The translations under genes and the position numbers were made by a program. Under the pieces are notes generated by a model. That model was given only the letters and a program-made list of their open reading frames with translations, was not told the origin of the DNA and made no database searches. A DNA stretch of 64,000 nt from Streptomyces sp. Edi4 (GTDB lineage Bacteria > Actinomycetota > Actinomycetes > Streptomycetales > Streptomycetaceae). Shown piece after piece: positions 17,999 to 25,678 of the stretch. Location: positions 6,696,001-6,760,000 of the forward strand of contig NZ_JBEJGY010000004.1 in assembly GCF_040253615.1 (NCBI RefSeq). Direction: 5' to 3'. Position 1 is the stretch's first letter, and each line of letters opens with the position of its first letter.

Positions 17999-18772
17999 AT
18001 GGCCGGATTCACGCTGCCCCACACCCTCCACGGCGACGGCCCGCACCGGGTGGTCGCCGTGCACGGCTGGCTCGCCGACCGGAGCGACTTCGCCGCCGTG
18101 CTGCCCGACCTGGACGCCGCCGTCTTCACCTACGCCTTCGTCGACCTGCGCGGCTATGGCGAGGCCAAGGGCGCCCCCGGCGCGTTCACCACGAGCGAGG
18201 GCGCCGAGGACATACTGGGGCTCGCCGACCGGCTCGGCTGGCACCGCTTCTCGCTGATCGGGCACTCGATGGGCGGGGCCGTCGTGCAGCGCGTCCTGGC
18301 CGCCGCCCCCGACCGGGTGCGGCGCATGGTCGGAATAGCGCCGGTCCCCGCGAGCGGCATGCCGATGGAGCGGGACATGCGGGCGATGTTCACCGCCGCC
18401 GCCGAGCAGCCCGCCAAGCGCCGGGCCATCATCGACCTCACCACCGGCGGCAACCGCCCCGACGCCTGGCTCGACCGGATGACCTGGCGTTCGCTGGAGC
18501 GCAGCGACCCCAAGGCCTTCCGCGCCTGGTTCGAGTCGTGGGCGGGCGAGGACTTCCACGAGGAGACCGAGGGCTCACCCGTGCCCGCCCTCGCGGTGGC
18601 CGGAGCGCTCGATCCGGCCATCAACTCCGCCTTCCTGCGCGGCACATGGATGCGCTGGTACCCGGCGGGCGAACTGGTCGAACTGCCCCTGGCCGGGCAC
18701 CACCCCATGGACGAGTCGCCGCTGGACCTGATCCGCACGGTCGAGGACTTCCTGCGGGCCGACCATGTCTGA
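17999..18772 (+). CDS. Alpha/beta hydrolase
   Basis: This 257-residue cytosolic hydrolase has the classic alpha/beta-hydrolase layout: oxyanion strand VVAVHGWLAD, nucleophile elbow GHSMGG (Ser about 92), an acid in GALDP and the catalytic His in LAGHHPM near the C-terminus. The substrate is unknown; esters or lactones are typical. The ATG at 17999 follows ACGGAG. Its stop codon overlaps the first ATG of the downstream P450 (TGATG at 18770-18774), so the two are likely co-expressed and might act in one pathway, perhaps on a secondary metabolite or xenobiotic. Confidence 0.85.
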   Translation: MAGFTLPHTLHGDGPHRVVAVHGWLADRSDFAAVLPDLDAAVFTYAFVDLRGYGEAKGAPGAFTTSEGAEDILGLADRLGWHRFSLIGHSMGGAVVQRVLAAAPDRVRRMVGIAPVPASGMPMERDMRAMFTAAAEQPAKRRAIIDLTTGGNRPDAWLDRMTWRSLERSDPKAFRAWFESWAGEDFHEETEGSPVPALAVAGALDPAINSAFLRGTWMRWYPAGELVELPLAGHHPMDESPLDLIRTVEDFLRADHV

Positions 18773-18789
18773 TGCCGACCATGTCTGAG
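18758..18789 (+). repeat. 16-bp tandem duplication at the hydrolase/P450 junction
   Basis: GCCGACCATGTCTGAT (18758-18773) is followed immediately by GCCGACCATGTCTGAG (18774-18789), differing only at the last base. The first copy encodes the end of the hydrolase (Ala-Asp-His-Val-stop). The second contains the ATG at 18781, and the junction creates the ATG at 18772. Removing one copy would leave a hydrolase that overlaps the P450 start by eight bases. Confidence 0.9.
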
Positions 18790-20067
18790 GACACCCGCGA
18801 GGCCGCCGCGCCCGACGTCTTCGACCCGCGCCGCTACGCGACGGGACCGCCCTACGCCGCCTACCGCGAACTGCGCGATCACCGGTCTGTCTCCTGGCAG
18901 GCCGAGCCCGCCGTGCTCGGCTGGCCGGCCGGCCCGGGCTTCTGGGCCGTCACCCGCCACGCCGACGTCGTAGGAGTCCTGAAGGACGCGGGCACCTTCT
19001 CCTCCGCCGTCGGCGCCACCCAGATCCGCGACCCCGACCCCGCCGACCTGCCCTTCATCCGGCGCATGATGCTCAACCAGGACCCCGCCGCGGCAGGCGC
19101 GCCGGGTGGCGGCGGGGCGGACAAGGACCACGGCCGGCTGCGCCGCCTGGTCAGCCGCGCCTTCACGCCGGGCCGCGTCGAGCGCTTCGAGGCGCAGGCA
19201 CGTGAGCGGGCCCGCGCCCTGCTGAGAGCCGCGCGCGACGGCGCCGAGGACGGCGTGTGCGACCTGGTCGCCGCCGTCACCGACGACTACGCGCTGCTCA
19301 ACCTCACCGACCTGCTGGGGGTGCCGCCGGCGGACCGGGGGCTCCTGCTGGAGTGGACCGAACGCGTCATCGCCTACCAGGACCCGGACGAGCCACCGGC
19401 CCTCGGCCCCGACGGGCGGCCGGTCAATCCCCGCTCACCCGCGATGCTGGCCGAGATGTTCGCGTACGCCCAGGAGCTCGCCGCCCACAAGCGCGAGCGG
19501 CCCGGCGACGACCTCATGACCGCGCTCGCCCACGGCGGGCTCGGCGACGCCGAGCTGGAGATGTTCTTCTTCCTCCTGACGGTGGCCGGCAACGACACGG
19601 TGCGCGCCGCCGCGCCCGGCGGGTTTTTGGCGCTGGCCCACCATCCGGACGAATACGTGAGGTTGACGGAGGGTCAGGTGTCAGTCGACGGGGCGGTCGA
19701 GGAGCTGCTGCGCTGGCATCCGCCGGTCCTGAGCTTCCGGCGCACCGCACTGCGGGACACGGTGCTCGCGGGCCGGCCCATCGCGGCCGGGGACAAGGTG
19801 GTCGTCTTCCACGCCTCCGCCAACCGCGACGAACGCGTCTTCACCGACCCGGACCGCCTGGACCTCGCCCGCACCCCCAACCCGCACGTCTCCTTCGGCG
19901 ACGGCCCGCACGTCTGCCTCGGCGCCCACTTCGCCCGGCTGCAACTGAGGGTGCTGCACGAGGAGGCGCTGCGCGTGCTGCCCCGCACGGAAGCGGCGGG
20001 CCCGCCCCGCCGGCTCGTCTCGAACTTCATCAACGGCGTCAAGGCGCTGCCCCTGCGGGTGAGCTGA
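18772..20067 (+). CDS. Cytochrome P450
   Basis: This soluble bacterial P450 of about 431 residues is a class I type that needs separate ferredoxin and reductase. It has the I-helix AGNDT, the ExxR motif in EELLRWHPP and the heme-binding loop FGDGPHVCLGAHFA with axial Cys about 382. The oxygen-activating Asp-Thr pair is intact. Phrases such as DHGRLRRLVSRAFTPGRV and FHASANRDERVF match the CYP125/142/sterol-like and general actinobacterial P450s, but I cannot name the family. The start is ATG 18772 or 18781, both within the duplicated 16-bp unit. No ferredoxin gene is adjacent. Confidence 0.9.
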   Translation: MPTMSEDTREAAAPDVFDPRRYATGPPYAAYRELRDHRSVSWQAEPAVLGWPAGPGFWAVTRHADVVGVLKDAGTFSSAVGATQIRDPDPADLPFIRRMMLNQDPAAAGAPGGGGADKDHGRLRRLVSRAFTPGRVERFEAQARERARALLRAARDGAEDGVCDLVAAVTDDYALLNLTDLLGVPPADRGLLLEWTERVIAYQDPDEPPALGPDGRPVNPRSPAMLAEMFAYAQELAAHKRERPGDDLMTALAHGGLGDAELEMFFFLLTVAGNDTVRAAAPGGFLALAHHPDEYVRLTEGQVSVDGAVEELLRWHPPVLSFRRTALRDTVLAGRPIAAGDKVVVFHASANRDERVFTDPDRLDLARTPNPHVSFGDGPHVCLGAHFARLQLRVLHEEALRVLPRTEAAGPPRRLVSNFINGVKALPLRVS

Positions 20068-20161
20068 CGCGATGTCCGGCGCGGCGCCACCCGACGTGCT
20101 CATGACGTGAGCCCGCGCGCGGAGTTACGCTGCGCGGACGTTCGCCCTACGGGAGGTACGC

Positions 20162-21976
20162 ATGCGTCGACCTGCTGCCCGCGCCCTGTCCCTGCTCGCG
20201 GCGGCCGCCGCCGTGGTGGCCTCGGTGGCCGCCGCGCCGCCCACGACCGCCGCCCCGCCCGGCAGGTCCCCGGCCAAGGTGCCGGAGGCCATCGGCTACG
20301 GGGGAGCGGTGTCCAGCGTGGACGCCGACGCCTCCGCCGCGGGCCTGCGGGTCCTCAAGGACGGCGGCAACGCGGTGGACGCGGCCGTCGCCACCGCCGC
20401 CGCCCTCGGCGTCACCGAGCCGTACTCCTCGGGCATCGGCGGAGGCGGCTACTTCGTCTACTACGACGCGGCGTCCCGCTCCGTGCACACCATCGACGGC
20501 CGCGAGACCGCCCCCGCGTCGGCCACCTCCTCGCTCTTCCTGGAGGACGGCCGGCCACTGCCCTTCGCCGACGCCGTGACCAGCGGCCTCAGCGTCGGCA
20601 CCCCGGGCACCGCCGCCACCTGGGACCGGGCCCTGCGCGCCTGGGGCAGCAAGTCGCTCGGCACGCTCCTGAAGCCCGCCGAACGGATCGCGCGCGACGG
20701 TTTCACCGTCGACGCCACCTTCCGCTCGCAGACCAAGGACAACCAGGACCGCTTCGCCGACTTCCCCGACACCGCCGAGCTGTTCCTGCCCGGCGGACAG
20801 CTCCCGGTGGTCGGCTCCACCTTCAAGAACCCCGATCTGGCCCGCACCTACGAGGAGTTGGGCCGCAAGGGCATCGACGCCCTCTACCGGGGCGACCTCG
20901 GCGCGGACATCGTCCGTACGGTGCGCAATCCGCCCGTCGATCCCGCGTCGGGGCGCACGGTGCGCCGGGGTGACCTGACCGCGCGGGACCTGCGGGCCTA
21001 CGGTGCCAAATACCAGGCGCCCACCGAGGTGAACTACCGGGGGCTCGACGTGTACGGCATGGCGCCGTCGAGTTCCGGCGGCACGACGGTCGGCGAAGCG
21101 CTCAACATCCTGGAGCGGACCGATCTGTCGAAGGCGTCGGACGTGCAGTACCTGCACCACTACATCGAGGCGAGCCGCATCGCGTTCGCGGACCGGGGCC
21201 GCTGGGTCGGCGACCCGGCGTTCGAGAACGTACCGACCAAGGCCCTGCTCTCGCAGCGCTTCGCCGACTCACGGGCCTGCCTGATCAAGGACGACGCCGT
21301 CCTGACCAGCCCCCTCGCGCCCGGCGACCCGCGCCACCCCGAGCGGTGCGGGTCCACCGGGCCCGCCGCCGAGACCACGTACGAGGGCGACAACACCACC
21401 CACCTCACCGTGGCCGACAAGTGGGGCAACGTCGTCGCGTACACGCTGACCATCGAGCAGACCGGCGGCAGCGCGATGACCGTGCCGGGCCGTGGCTTCC
21501 TGCTCAACAACGAGCTGACCGACTTCTCCTTCGCCCCGGCCGATCCGGCGGTGCACGACCCGAACCTGCCCGGGCCCGGAAAGCGGCCGCGCTCCTCCAT
21601 CTCGCCGACCATCGTGCTGGACCGGCACGGAAAGCCGGTGCTCGCGCTCGGCTCGCCCGGCGGCGCGACGATCATCACCACCGTGCTCCAGACGCTGATC
21701 AACCACCTGGACCGGGACATGCCGCTCGTCGACGCGATCGCGGCGCCCCGCGCCAGCCAGCGCAACGCCGCGCGGACCGAGCTGGAACCCGCGCTCTACG
21801 ACAGCCCGCTGCGGGGCCGTCTCGAAGCGCTCGGCCACTCCTTCTCGCTCAACCCCGAGATCGGCGCGGCGACCGGAGTGCAGCGCCTGCCCGACGGGCG
21901 CTGGCTCGCGGCCGCAGAGAAGGTGCGCCGGGGCGGCGGCTCCGCCCTCGTGGTCCATCCGAGTGGAAAGCAGTAA
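20162..21976 (+). CDS. ggt: Gamma-glutamyltransferase, secreted
   Basis: This enzyme cleaves gamma-glutamyl bonds of glutathione or poly-gamma-glutamyl compounds after self-processing. The 604-residue precursor has an N-terminal signal peptide (ALSLLAAAAAVVASVAA, cleavage near residue 35). The large subunit shows VDAAVATAAALGVTEPYSSGIGGGG, and the cleavage site is at the first Thr of NTTHLTV (Thr412), the nucleophile of the mature small subunit. The GSPGGATIITTVLQ motif near the C-terminus completes the active site. The ATG is preceded by GGGAGG. A perfect-looking terminator lies 20 bases downstream. Export and family are well supported; the physiological substrate is not. Confidence 0.93.
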   Translation: MRRPAARALSLLAAAAAVVASVAAAPPTTAAPPGRSPAKVPEAIGYGGAVSSVDADASAAGLRVLKDGGNAVDAAVATAAALGVTEPYSSGIGGGGYFVYYDAASRSVHTIDGRETAPASATSSLFLEDGRPLPFADAVTSGLSVGTPGTAATWDRALRAWGSKSLGTLLKPAERIARDGFTVDATFRSQTKDNQDRFADFPDTAELFLPGGQLPVVGSTFKNPDLARTYEELGRKGIDALYRGDLGADIVRTVRNPPVDPASGRTVRRGDLTARDLRAYGAKYQAPTEVNYRGLDVYGMAPSSSGGTTVGEALNILERTDLSKASDVQYLHHYIEASRIAFADRGRWVGDPAFENVPTKALLSQRFADSRACLIKDDAVLTSPLAPGDPRHPERCGSTGPAAETTYEGDNTTHLTVADKWGNVVAYTLTIEQTGGSAMTVPGRGFLLNNELTDFSFAPADPAVHDPNLPGPGKRPRSSISPTIVLDRHGKPVLALGSPGGATIITTVLQTLINHLDRDMPLVDAIAAPRASQRNAARTELEPALYDSPLRGRLEALGHSFSLNPEIGAATGVQRLPDGRWLAAAEKVRRGGGSALVVHPSGKQ

Positions 21977-21997
21977 CCCCTTCCCGGGGGCATGGAC

Positions 21998-22041
21998 GGG
22001 GCCACTGGCCGGGAGCTGAACGGCTCCGGGCCAGTGGCCCC
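21998..22041. terminator. Terminator-like hairpin after ggt
   Basis: The arms GGGGCCACTGGCC (21998-22010) and GGCCAGTGGCCCC (22029-22041) pair perfectly. One mismatch and five further pairs (GGAGC/GCTCC) extend the stem to about 19 bp around a six-base loop. There is no T-run, as is common in streptomycetes. It separates ggt from the chitosanase-like gene. Confidence 0.75.
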
Positions 22042-22132
22042 TTGCCGAAGAAGGCGGTGAACGGGTCACGGTGGTGAGGCGGAAAGGGCGAGCGGCGGGT
22101 AAAGGACCTTGTCCGAACAGAAGGGTCCTCCC

Positions 22133-22834
22133 GTGCGCTCCAGAACGCTCGCCCTCGCCGCCGCTTGCGGCGCCGCCCTGCTCGCCGCGGCGCTCCCCGC
22201 CTCCGCGCAGGGCGTCCGTGTCCTTCCCAGGCGGGCCCTGGCCGGCGAGGGCACGGTCAGCGCGGCCGCTCTCCTCGCCAAGGTGACCGGCTGCGCCCCC
22301 CTCTCGCACGGCAAGTACCGTATGGACGCCGGAGCTCCGCGCACCGTGCCGGTGTGCGGGGCCAAGGGCGCCGTCTTCTGGAAGGCGGACCTGGACGTGG
22401 ACTGCGACGGGCAGAGCGGCGCGGTCTGCAACAGGAGGACGGACCCGTACTTCCAGCCCGACACCCGCTTCCACCAGAGCGACGACAAGCCGCTCGACGC
22501 GGCGAAGCTGCCCTACGTCGTCGTGCCCAAGCCCAGCCGCGTGTGGGACTACGGCACATCCGGGATCAAGGGGGGCGGGGTCGCGGCCGTCATCCACGGC
22601 GACAAGGTCGCCTACGCCGTGGTCGGCGACACCGGGCCCAAGGACACCATCGGTGAGGCGTCGTACGCCACCGCCAAGGCGCTCGGCCTCGATCCCGATC
22701 CGAGGACGGGCGGGGCCGAGTCGGACGTCACCTACATCCTGTTCAAGGACTCCGAGGCCATTCCGATCGAGGAGCACAGCGCGGCGGTGTCGCTGGGCGA
22801 CGAGCTGGCGCAGCACTTCCTTGCCAGCAACTGA
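22133..22834 (+). CDS. Secreted glycoside hydrolase family 75 (chitosanase-like) protein
   Basis: The 233-residue protein has a signal peptide ending near ASA-QG and four Cys residues in the mature part. The phrases AVFWKADLDVDCDGQ, CNRRTDPYFQPDT, PYVVVPKP and GDTGPKDTIGEASYATAKALG fit GH75, a family of fungal and actinobacterial endo-chitosanases. The DxDxDG-like acidic cluster and the 'GDTGP' Asp are likely catalytic region residues. GTG 22133 is chosen with AAGGG about 7 bases upstream; a TTG at 22109 is a weaker alternative. The role would be degrading chitosan outside the cell. The family call is by recognition of motifs. Confidence 0.75.
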   Translation: MRSRTLALAAACGAALLAAALPASAQGVRVLPRRALAGEGTVSAAALLAKVTGCAPLSHGKYRMDAGAPRTVPVCGAKGAVFWKADLDVDCDGQSGAVCNRRTDPYFQPDTRFHQSDDKPLDAAKLPYVVVPKPSRVWDYGTSGIKGGGVAAVIHGDKVAYAVVGDTGPKDTIGEASYATAKALGLDPDPRTGGAESDVTYILFKDSEAIPIEEHSAAVSLGDELAQHFLASN

Positions 22835-22885
22835 TGAATCGTCAACTCCGGGCGACCGGGCGGCGCGTGGTGTCGGCCGGAGCCG

Positions 22886-23653
22886 CTAGAGGCGCGTGAG
22901 GACGCGCGGGCCCGCGTCGGTGATGGCGACCGTGTGCTCCGCGTGGGCCGCCCTCGCCCCGCTCACGGTGCGCAGGGTCCACCCGTCGGCCGCCGGGTAG
23001 TAGGCGTCGCTCCCGTCGCCGATCACCATCGGCTCGATCGCGAGCACCATCCCGTGCCGCAGCACCATGCCGCGCCCGGGCCGGCCCTCGTTGGGCACGC
23101 CCGGGTCCTCGTGCATGTCCCGGCCGATGCCGTGGCCGGCGAACCCGTCGGGGATGCCGTAGCCGGCCTCACGGCAGACCCGTCCGATCGCGTGCGCGAT
23201 GTCGCCGATGCGGTTGCCCACGAGCGCGGCGGCGATCCCGGCGTCCAGCGCCCTGAACGCCGTCTCGACGAGCGCGGTGTCCTCGGGCCGTGCCCGGCCC
23301 ACCGTGAAGCTGATCGCCGAGTCGCCGGCCCAGCCGTCGAGCAGCGCCCCGTAATCCACGCTGACCAGGTCGCCGTCGCGCAGCACGTAGTCGTCCGGGA
23401 TGCCGTGCACGATGGCGTCGTTGACGGAGACGCAGGCCGTGGCCGGGAAGGGGACCGGCGCGAAGTCCGGGTGGTAGTCGAGGAAGGGCGAGGTGGCGCC
23501 CGCCTTCTCCAGCACCTCGCGCGCCGCCGCGTCCAGTGCGCGCAGGCTCACCCCGACGTCGGCCGCCTCCCGTGCCGCGGCCAGGGCCTGGGCCACCACC
23601 CGCCCCGCCTCACGCATCGCGTCCATCTGCCGGTCACTCTTGATCTTCACCAT
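22886..23653 (-). CDS. map: Type I methionine aminopeptidase
   Basis: This enzyme of about 255 residues removes N-terminal methionine from new proteins. Metal ligands are in their usual setting: Asp in VSVDYGALLDGWAGDSA, His in GHGIGRDMHEDPGVPN, Glu in LAIEPM and Glu near the C-terminus (AHAEHTVAI). Two start codons are close: ATG 23659 and ATG 23653. I favour 23653 (MVKIKSDRQMDAMREAG) because family members begin that way and a TATAGT box lies exactly 7 bases upstream, which would give a leaderless mRNA. Streptomycetes carry more than one map gene; this one stands apart from ribosomal genes and is divergent from a small HTH gene. Confidence 0.92.
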   Translation of the reverse strand: MVKIKSDRQMDAMREAGRVVAQALAAAREAADVGVSLRALDAAAREVLEKAGATSPFLDYHPDFAPVPFPATACVSVNDAIVHGIPDDYVLRDGDLVSVDYGALLDGWAGDSAISFTVGRARPEDTALVETAFRALDAGIAAALVGNRIGDIAHAIGRVCREAGYGIPDGFAGHGIGRDMHEDPGVPNEGRPGRGMVLRHGMVLAIEPMVIGDGSDAYYPAADGWTLRTVSGARAAHAEHTVAITDAGPRVLTRL

Positions 23654-23660
23654 GGCCATT

Positions 23661-23673
23661 ACTATACCGGTAT
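23661..23673 (-). promoter_or_regulatory. Leaderless promoter -10 box and overlapping palindrome for map
   Basis: On the minus strand TATAGT (23666-23661) ends 7 bases before ATG 23653, the spacing expected for a transcript that begins at the start codon. It overlaps a perfect palindrome ATACCGGTAT (23664-23673). The -35 region is poor. A repressor bound at the palindrome would cover the -10 box; the small HTH protein encoded divergently is the obvious candidate. Confidence 0.5.
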
Positions 23674-23765
23674 TTAAATGGTGTCCGCTCGCGGGTCGCC
23701 CGCAGGGTCGCGCACGGGCCCGCGTTTTCCGGTGCCCTTCCCGGCGGCGGGGCTAGAATCGGCGC

Positions 23766-24026
23766 ATGGTCCGCACCCCACTCACACCGGAAGAGCGCGC
23801 ACGCGGCGAGCGACTTGGCCGGCTGCTGCGAACCGCGCGGGGGGACCGCAGCATGCCGGAGATCGCGGCGGCGGCGGGGCTCTCCGCCGAGACGCTGCGC
23901 AAGATCGAGACGGGTCGCGCCCCGACCCCCGCGTTCTTCACCGTGGCCGCGCTCGCCTCGGTGCTGGGCCTGTCCATGGACGAGATCGTGTCCGACTGCG
24001 CGGCGCCGCCCGCCGTCGCGGCCTGA
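23766..24026 (+). CDS. Small XRE-family helix-turn-helix protein
   Basis: This 86-residue DNA-binding protein consists almost wholly of an XRE/Cro-type helix-turn-helix (RLGRLLRTARGDRSMPEIAAAAGLSAETLRKIETGRAPTPAFFTVAALASVLGLSMDEI). It has no added sensor domain. It is divergent from map, 112 bases away, and from memory the same pairing occurs in other streptomycetes. It probably regulates itself and perhaps map through the palindrome at 23664-23673. The ATG at 23766 has only a weak upstream G-rich site. Confidence 0.85.
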   Translation: MVRTPLTPEERARGERLGRLLRTARGDRSMPEIAAAAGLSAETLRKIETGRAPTPAFFTVAALASVLGLSMDEIVSDCAAPPAVAA

Positions 24027-24167
24027 GGAAGCCGGGCCGCCGTACCCCCGAAAGGCGCTGCCCGCCGGACGGAATCCGGCGTTGGCGAGGCGGCTTTCCG
24101 GACGAGTTCAACAGAACGTTGAAATAGGGGATTGAGCCATGGGGTGAGATGGGCATGGTCCCTGGCA

Positions 24168-24701
24168 ATGGACACGACCACCCGCCCCCGGCCGGGGCCG
24201 CGCCCCGGACCGCCCGCCGCCTTCTTCGACGTCGAGGGCACGCTCCTCGCCGCGCCGGACCTGGCCGGGCTTACCCTGCCGCTCGGCCGGCTCTGGCATC
24301 CGCCGGTCCTCGCCGCGCTGCACGGCCACGCCGCGCTCGGGCACCTCGTCGTCCTGATCGCCCGCGCGGGCGCAGCCGACGTCGCGCCGATAGCCCGCGC
24401 CCTCGCGCCCGATGTCGTGCTCTGCTCGCGCCCGCGCGCCCCCATGACCGGGCAGGGCAAGGGATACGCGGTGCGCGCCCTGCTGCGTGAGCGCGGCATC
24501 CCGGCCGCACGCTGCTACGCGTACGCGGACGAGGCCGCCGACCTGCCGCTGCTCGCCGAGGTGGGGCACCCCGTGGTGGTGGGCGAGGACCCGGTCCTGC
24601 TGCGCCACGCCCGGCGCGGCAACTGGCGGCGCCTTTCGGGGCCCGGCCCCCGGGGAAGTGACGGTGCGTCAGGTCCGGGGGCTCCGGTCACCCCCGGTTG
24701 A
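24168..24701 (+). CDS. HAD-superfamily protein (SerB/HAD-IB-like) with altered first motif
   Basis: The 177-residue protein has a HAD fold. Motif I reads FFDVEGTLL (Asp then Glu in place of the usual second Asp), motif II is near VVLIARAG, Lys of motif III is in GQGKGYAVRALL, and motif IV is CYAYADEAADLPLL. Proteins of the HAD-IB group are small-molecule phosphatases (phosphoserine-like). The Glu substitution may alter catalysis. The helical cap is very short, so it may be a reduced member. ATG 24168 is preferred, but the ribosome site is weak and an upstream TTG (24132) or GTG is possible. Confidence 0.65.
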   Translation: MDTTTRPRPGPRPGPPAAFFDVEGTLLAAPDLAGLTLPLGRLWHPPVLAALHGHAALGHLVVLIARAGAADVAPIARALAPDVVLCSRPRAPMTGQGKGYAVRALLRERGIPAARCYAYADEAADLPLLAEVGHPVVVGEDPVLLRHARRGNWRRLSGPGPRGSDGASGPGAPVTPG

Positions 24702-24774
24702 CCTGTGACGCCACAATCAGCCCCGCCGAAGCCGCGATGGTCTTGCCACGGTGCGTGACGCGCCTTACGGTCGC

Positions 24775-24802
24775 ATCCACACACGGATCTACGCGTGTGG
24801 AT
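24775..24802. promoter_or_regulatory. 28-bp operator-like inverted repeat upstream of the pyrimidine operon
   Basis: ATCCACACACG (24775-24785) and CGCGTGTGGAT (24792-24802) form an inverted repeat with 10 of 11 positions paired around a six-base centre. It ends 33 bases before the beta-ureidopropionase ATG, where a repressor or activator of the operon would bind. No regulator gene is adjacent. Confidence 0.5.
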
Positions 24803-24835
24803 TTGGCTGGCTGACAACCGTCGAAGGAGCAGCTC

Positions 24836-25678
24836 ATGGCCAATGTCGTGCGTGCCGCTCTGGTCCAGGCGACCTGGACCGGCGACACCGAATCCATGAT
24901 CTCCAAGCATGAGGAACACGCCCGTGAGGCGGCCAGGCAGGGCGCGAAGATCATCGGCTTCCAGGAGGTGTTCAACGCCCCCTACTTCTGCCAGGTGCAG
25001 GAGGCCGAGCACTACCGCTGGGCCGAGCCCGTCCCGGACGGCCCCACCGTCACCCGGATGAGGGAACTCGCGCGAGAGACCGGCATGGTGATCGTCGTAC
25101 CGGTCTTCGAGATCGAGGGCGAGGGGTTCTACTACAACACCGCCGCCGTCATCGACGCCGACGGCAGCTACCTCGGCAAGTACCGCAAGCACCACATCCC
25201 CCAGGTCAAGGGGTTCTGGGAGAAGTACTACTTCAAACCGGGCAACCTCGGCTGGCCCGTCTTCGACACGGCCGTCGGCAGGGTCGGCGTGTACATCTGC
25301 TACGACCGCCACTTCCCCGAGGGCTGGCGCCAACTCGGCCTCAACGGAGCCCAGTTGGTCTACAACCCCTCCGCCACCTCGCGCGGCCTCTCCGGCTACC
25401 TGTGGCAGCTGGAACAGCCCGCGTCCGCCGTCGCCAACGAGTACTTCATCGCCGCGATCAACCGGGTCGGCCGCGAGGAGTACGGCGACAACGACTTCTA
25501 CGGCACCAGCTACTTCGTGGACCCGCGCGGCCAGTTCGTCGGCGAGGTGGCCAGCGACAAGGAGGAGGAACTGCTGGTACGGGACCTCGACTTCGGCCTC
25601 ATCGAAGAGGTCCGCCGCCAGTGGGCGTTCTACCGCGACCGCCGTCCCGACGCCTACGAAGGGCTGGTGCGCCCGTGA
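24836..25678 (+). CDS. Beta-ureidopropionase / N-carbamoyl amino acid amidohydrolase (nitrilase superfamily)
   Basis: The enzyme hydrolyses N-carbamoyl-beta-alanine (or related carbamoyl amino acids) to the free amino acid, CO2 and ammonia, the last step of reductive pyrimidine breakdown. The Glu-Lys-Cys triad of the nitrilase superfamily is present: Glu44 (GFQEVF), Lys118 (YRKHHIP) and Cys155 (YICYDRHFPE). The length of 280 residues and the phrase KGFWEKYYFKPGN fit beta-ureidopropionase. AAGGAGC precedes the ATG at 7 bases. Its stop overlaps the aminotransferase start (GTGA), and dihydropyrimidinase follows, giving a clear pathway context. Confidence 0.9.
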   Translation: MANVVRAALVQATWTGDTESMISKHEEHAREAARQGAKIIGFQEVFNAPYFCQVQEAEHYRWAEPVPDGPTVTRMRELARETGMVIVVPVFEIEGEGFYYNTAAVIDADGSYLGKYRKHHIPQVKGFWEKYYFKPGNLGWPVFDTAVGRVGVYICYDRHFPEGWRQLGLNGAQLVYNPSATSRGLSGYLWQLEQPASAVANEYFIAAINRVGREEYGDNDFYGTSYFVDPRGQFVGEVASDKEEELLVRDLDFGLIEEVRRQWAFYRDRRPDAYEGLVRP

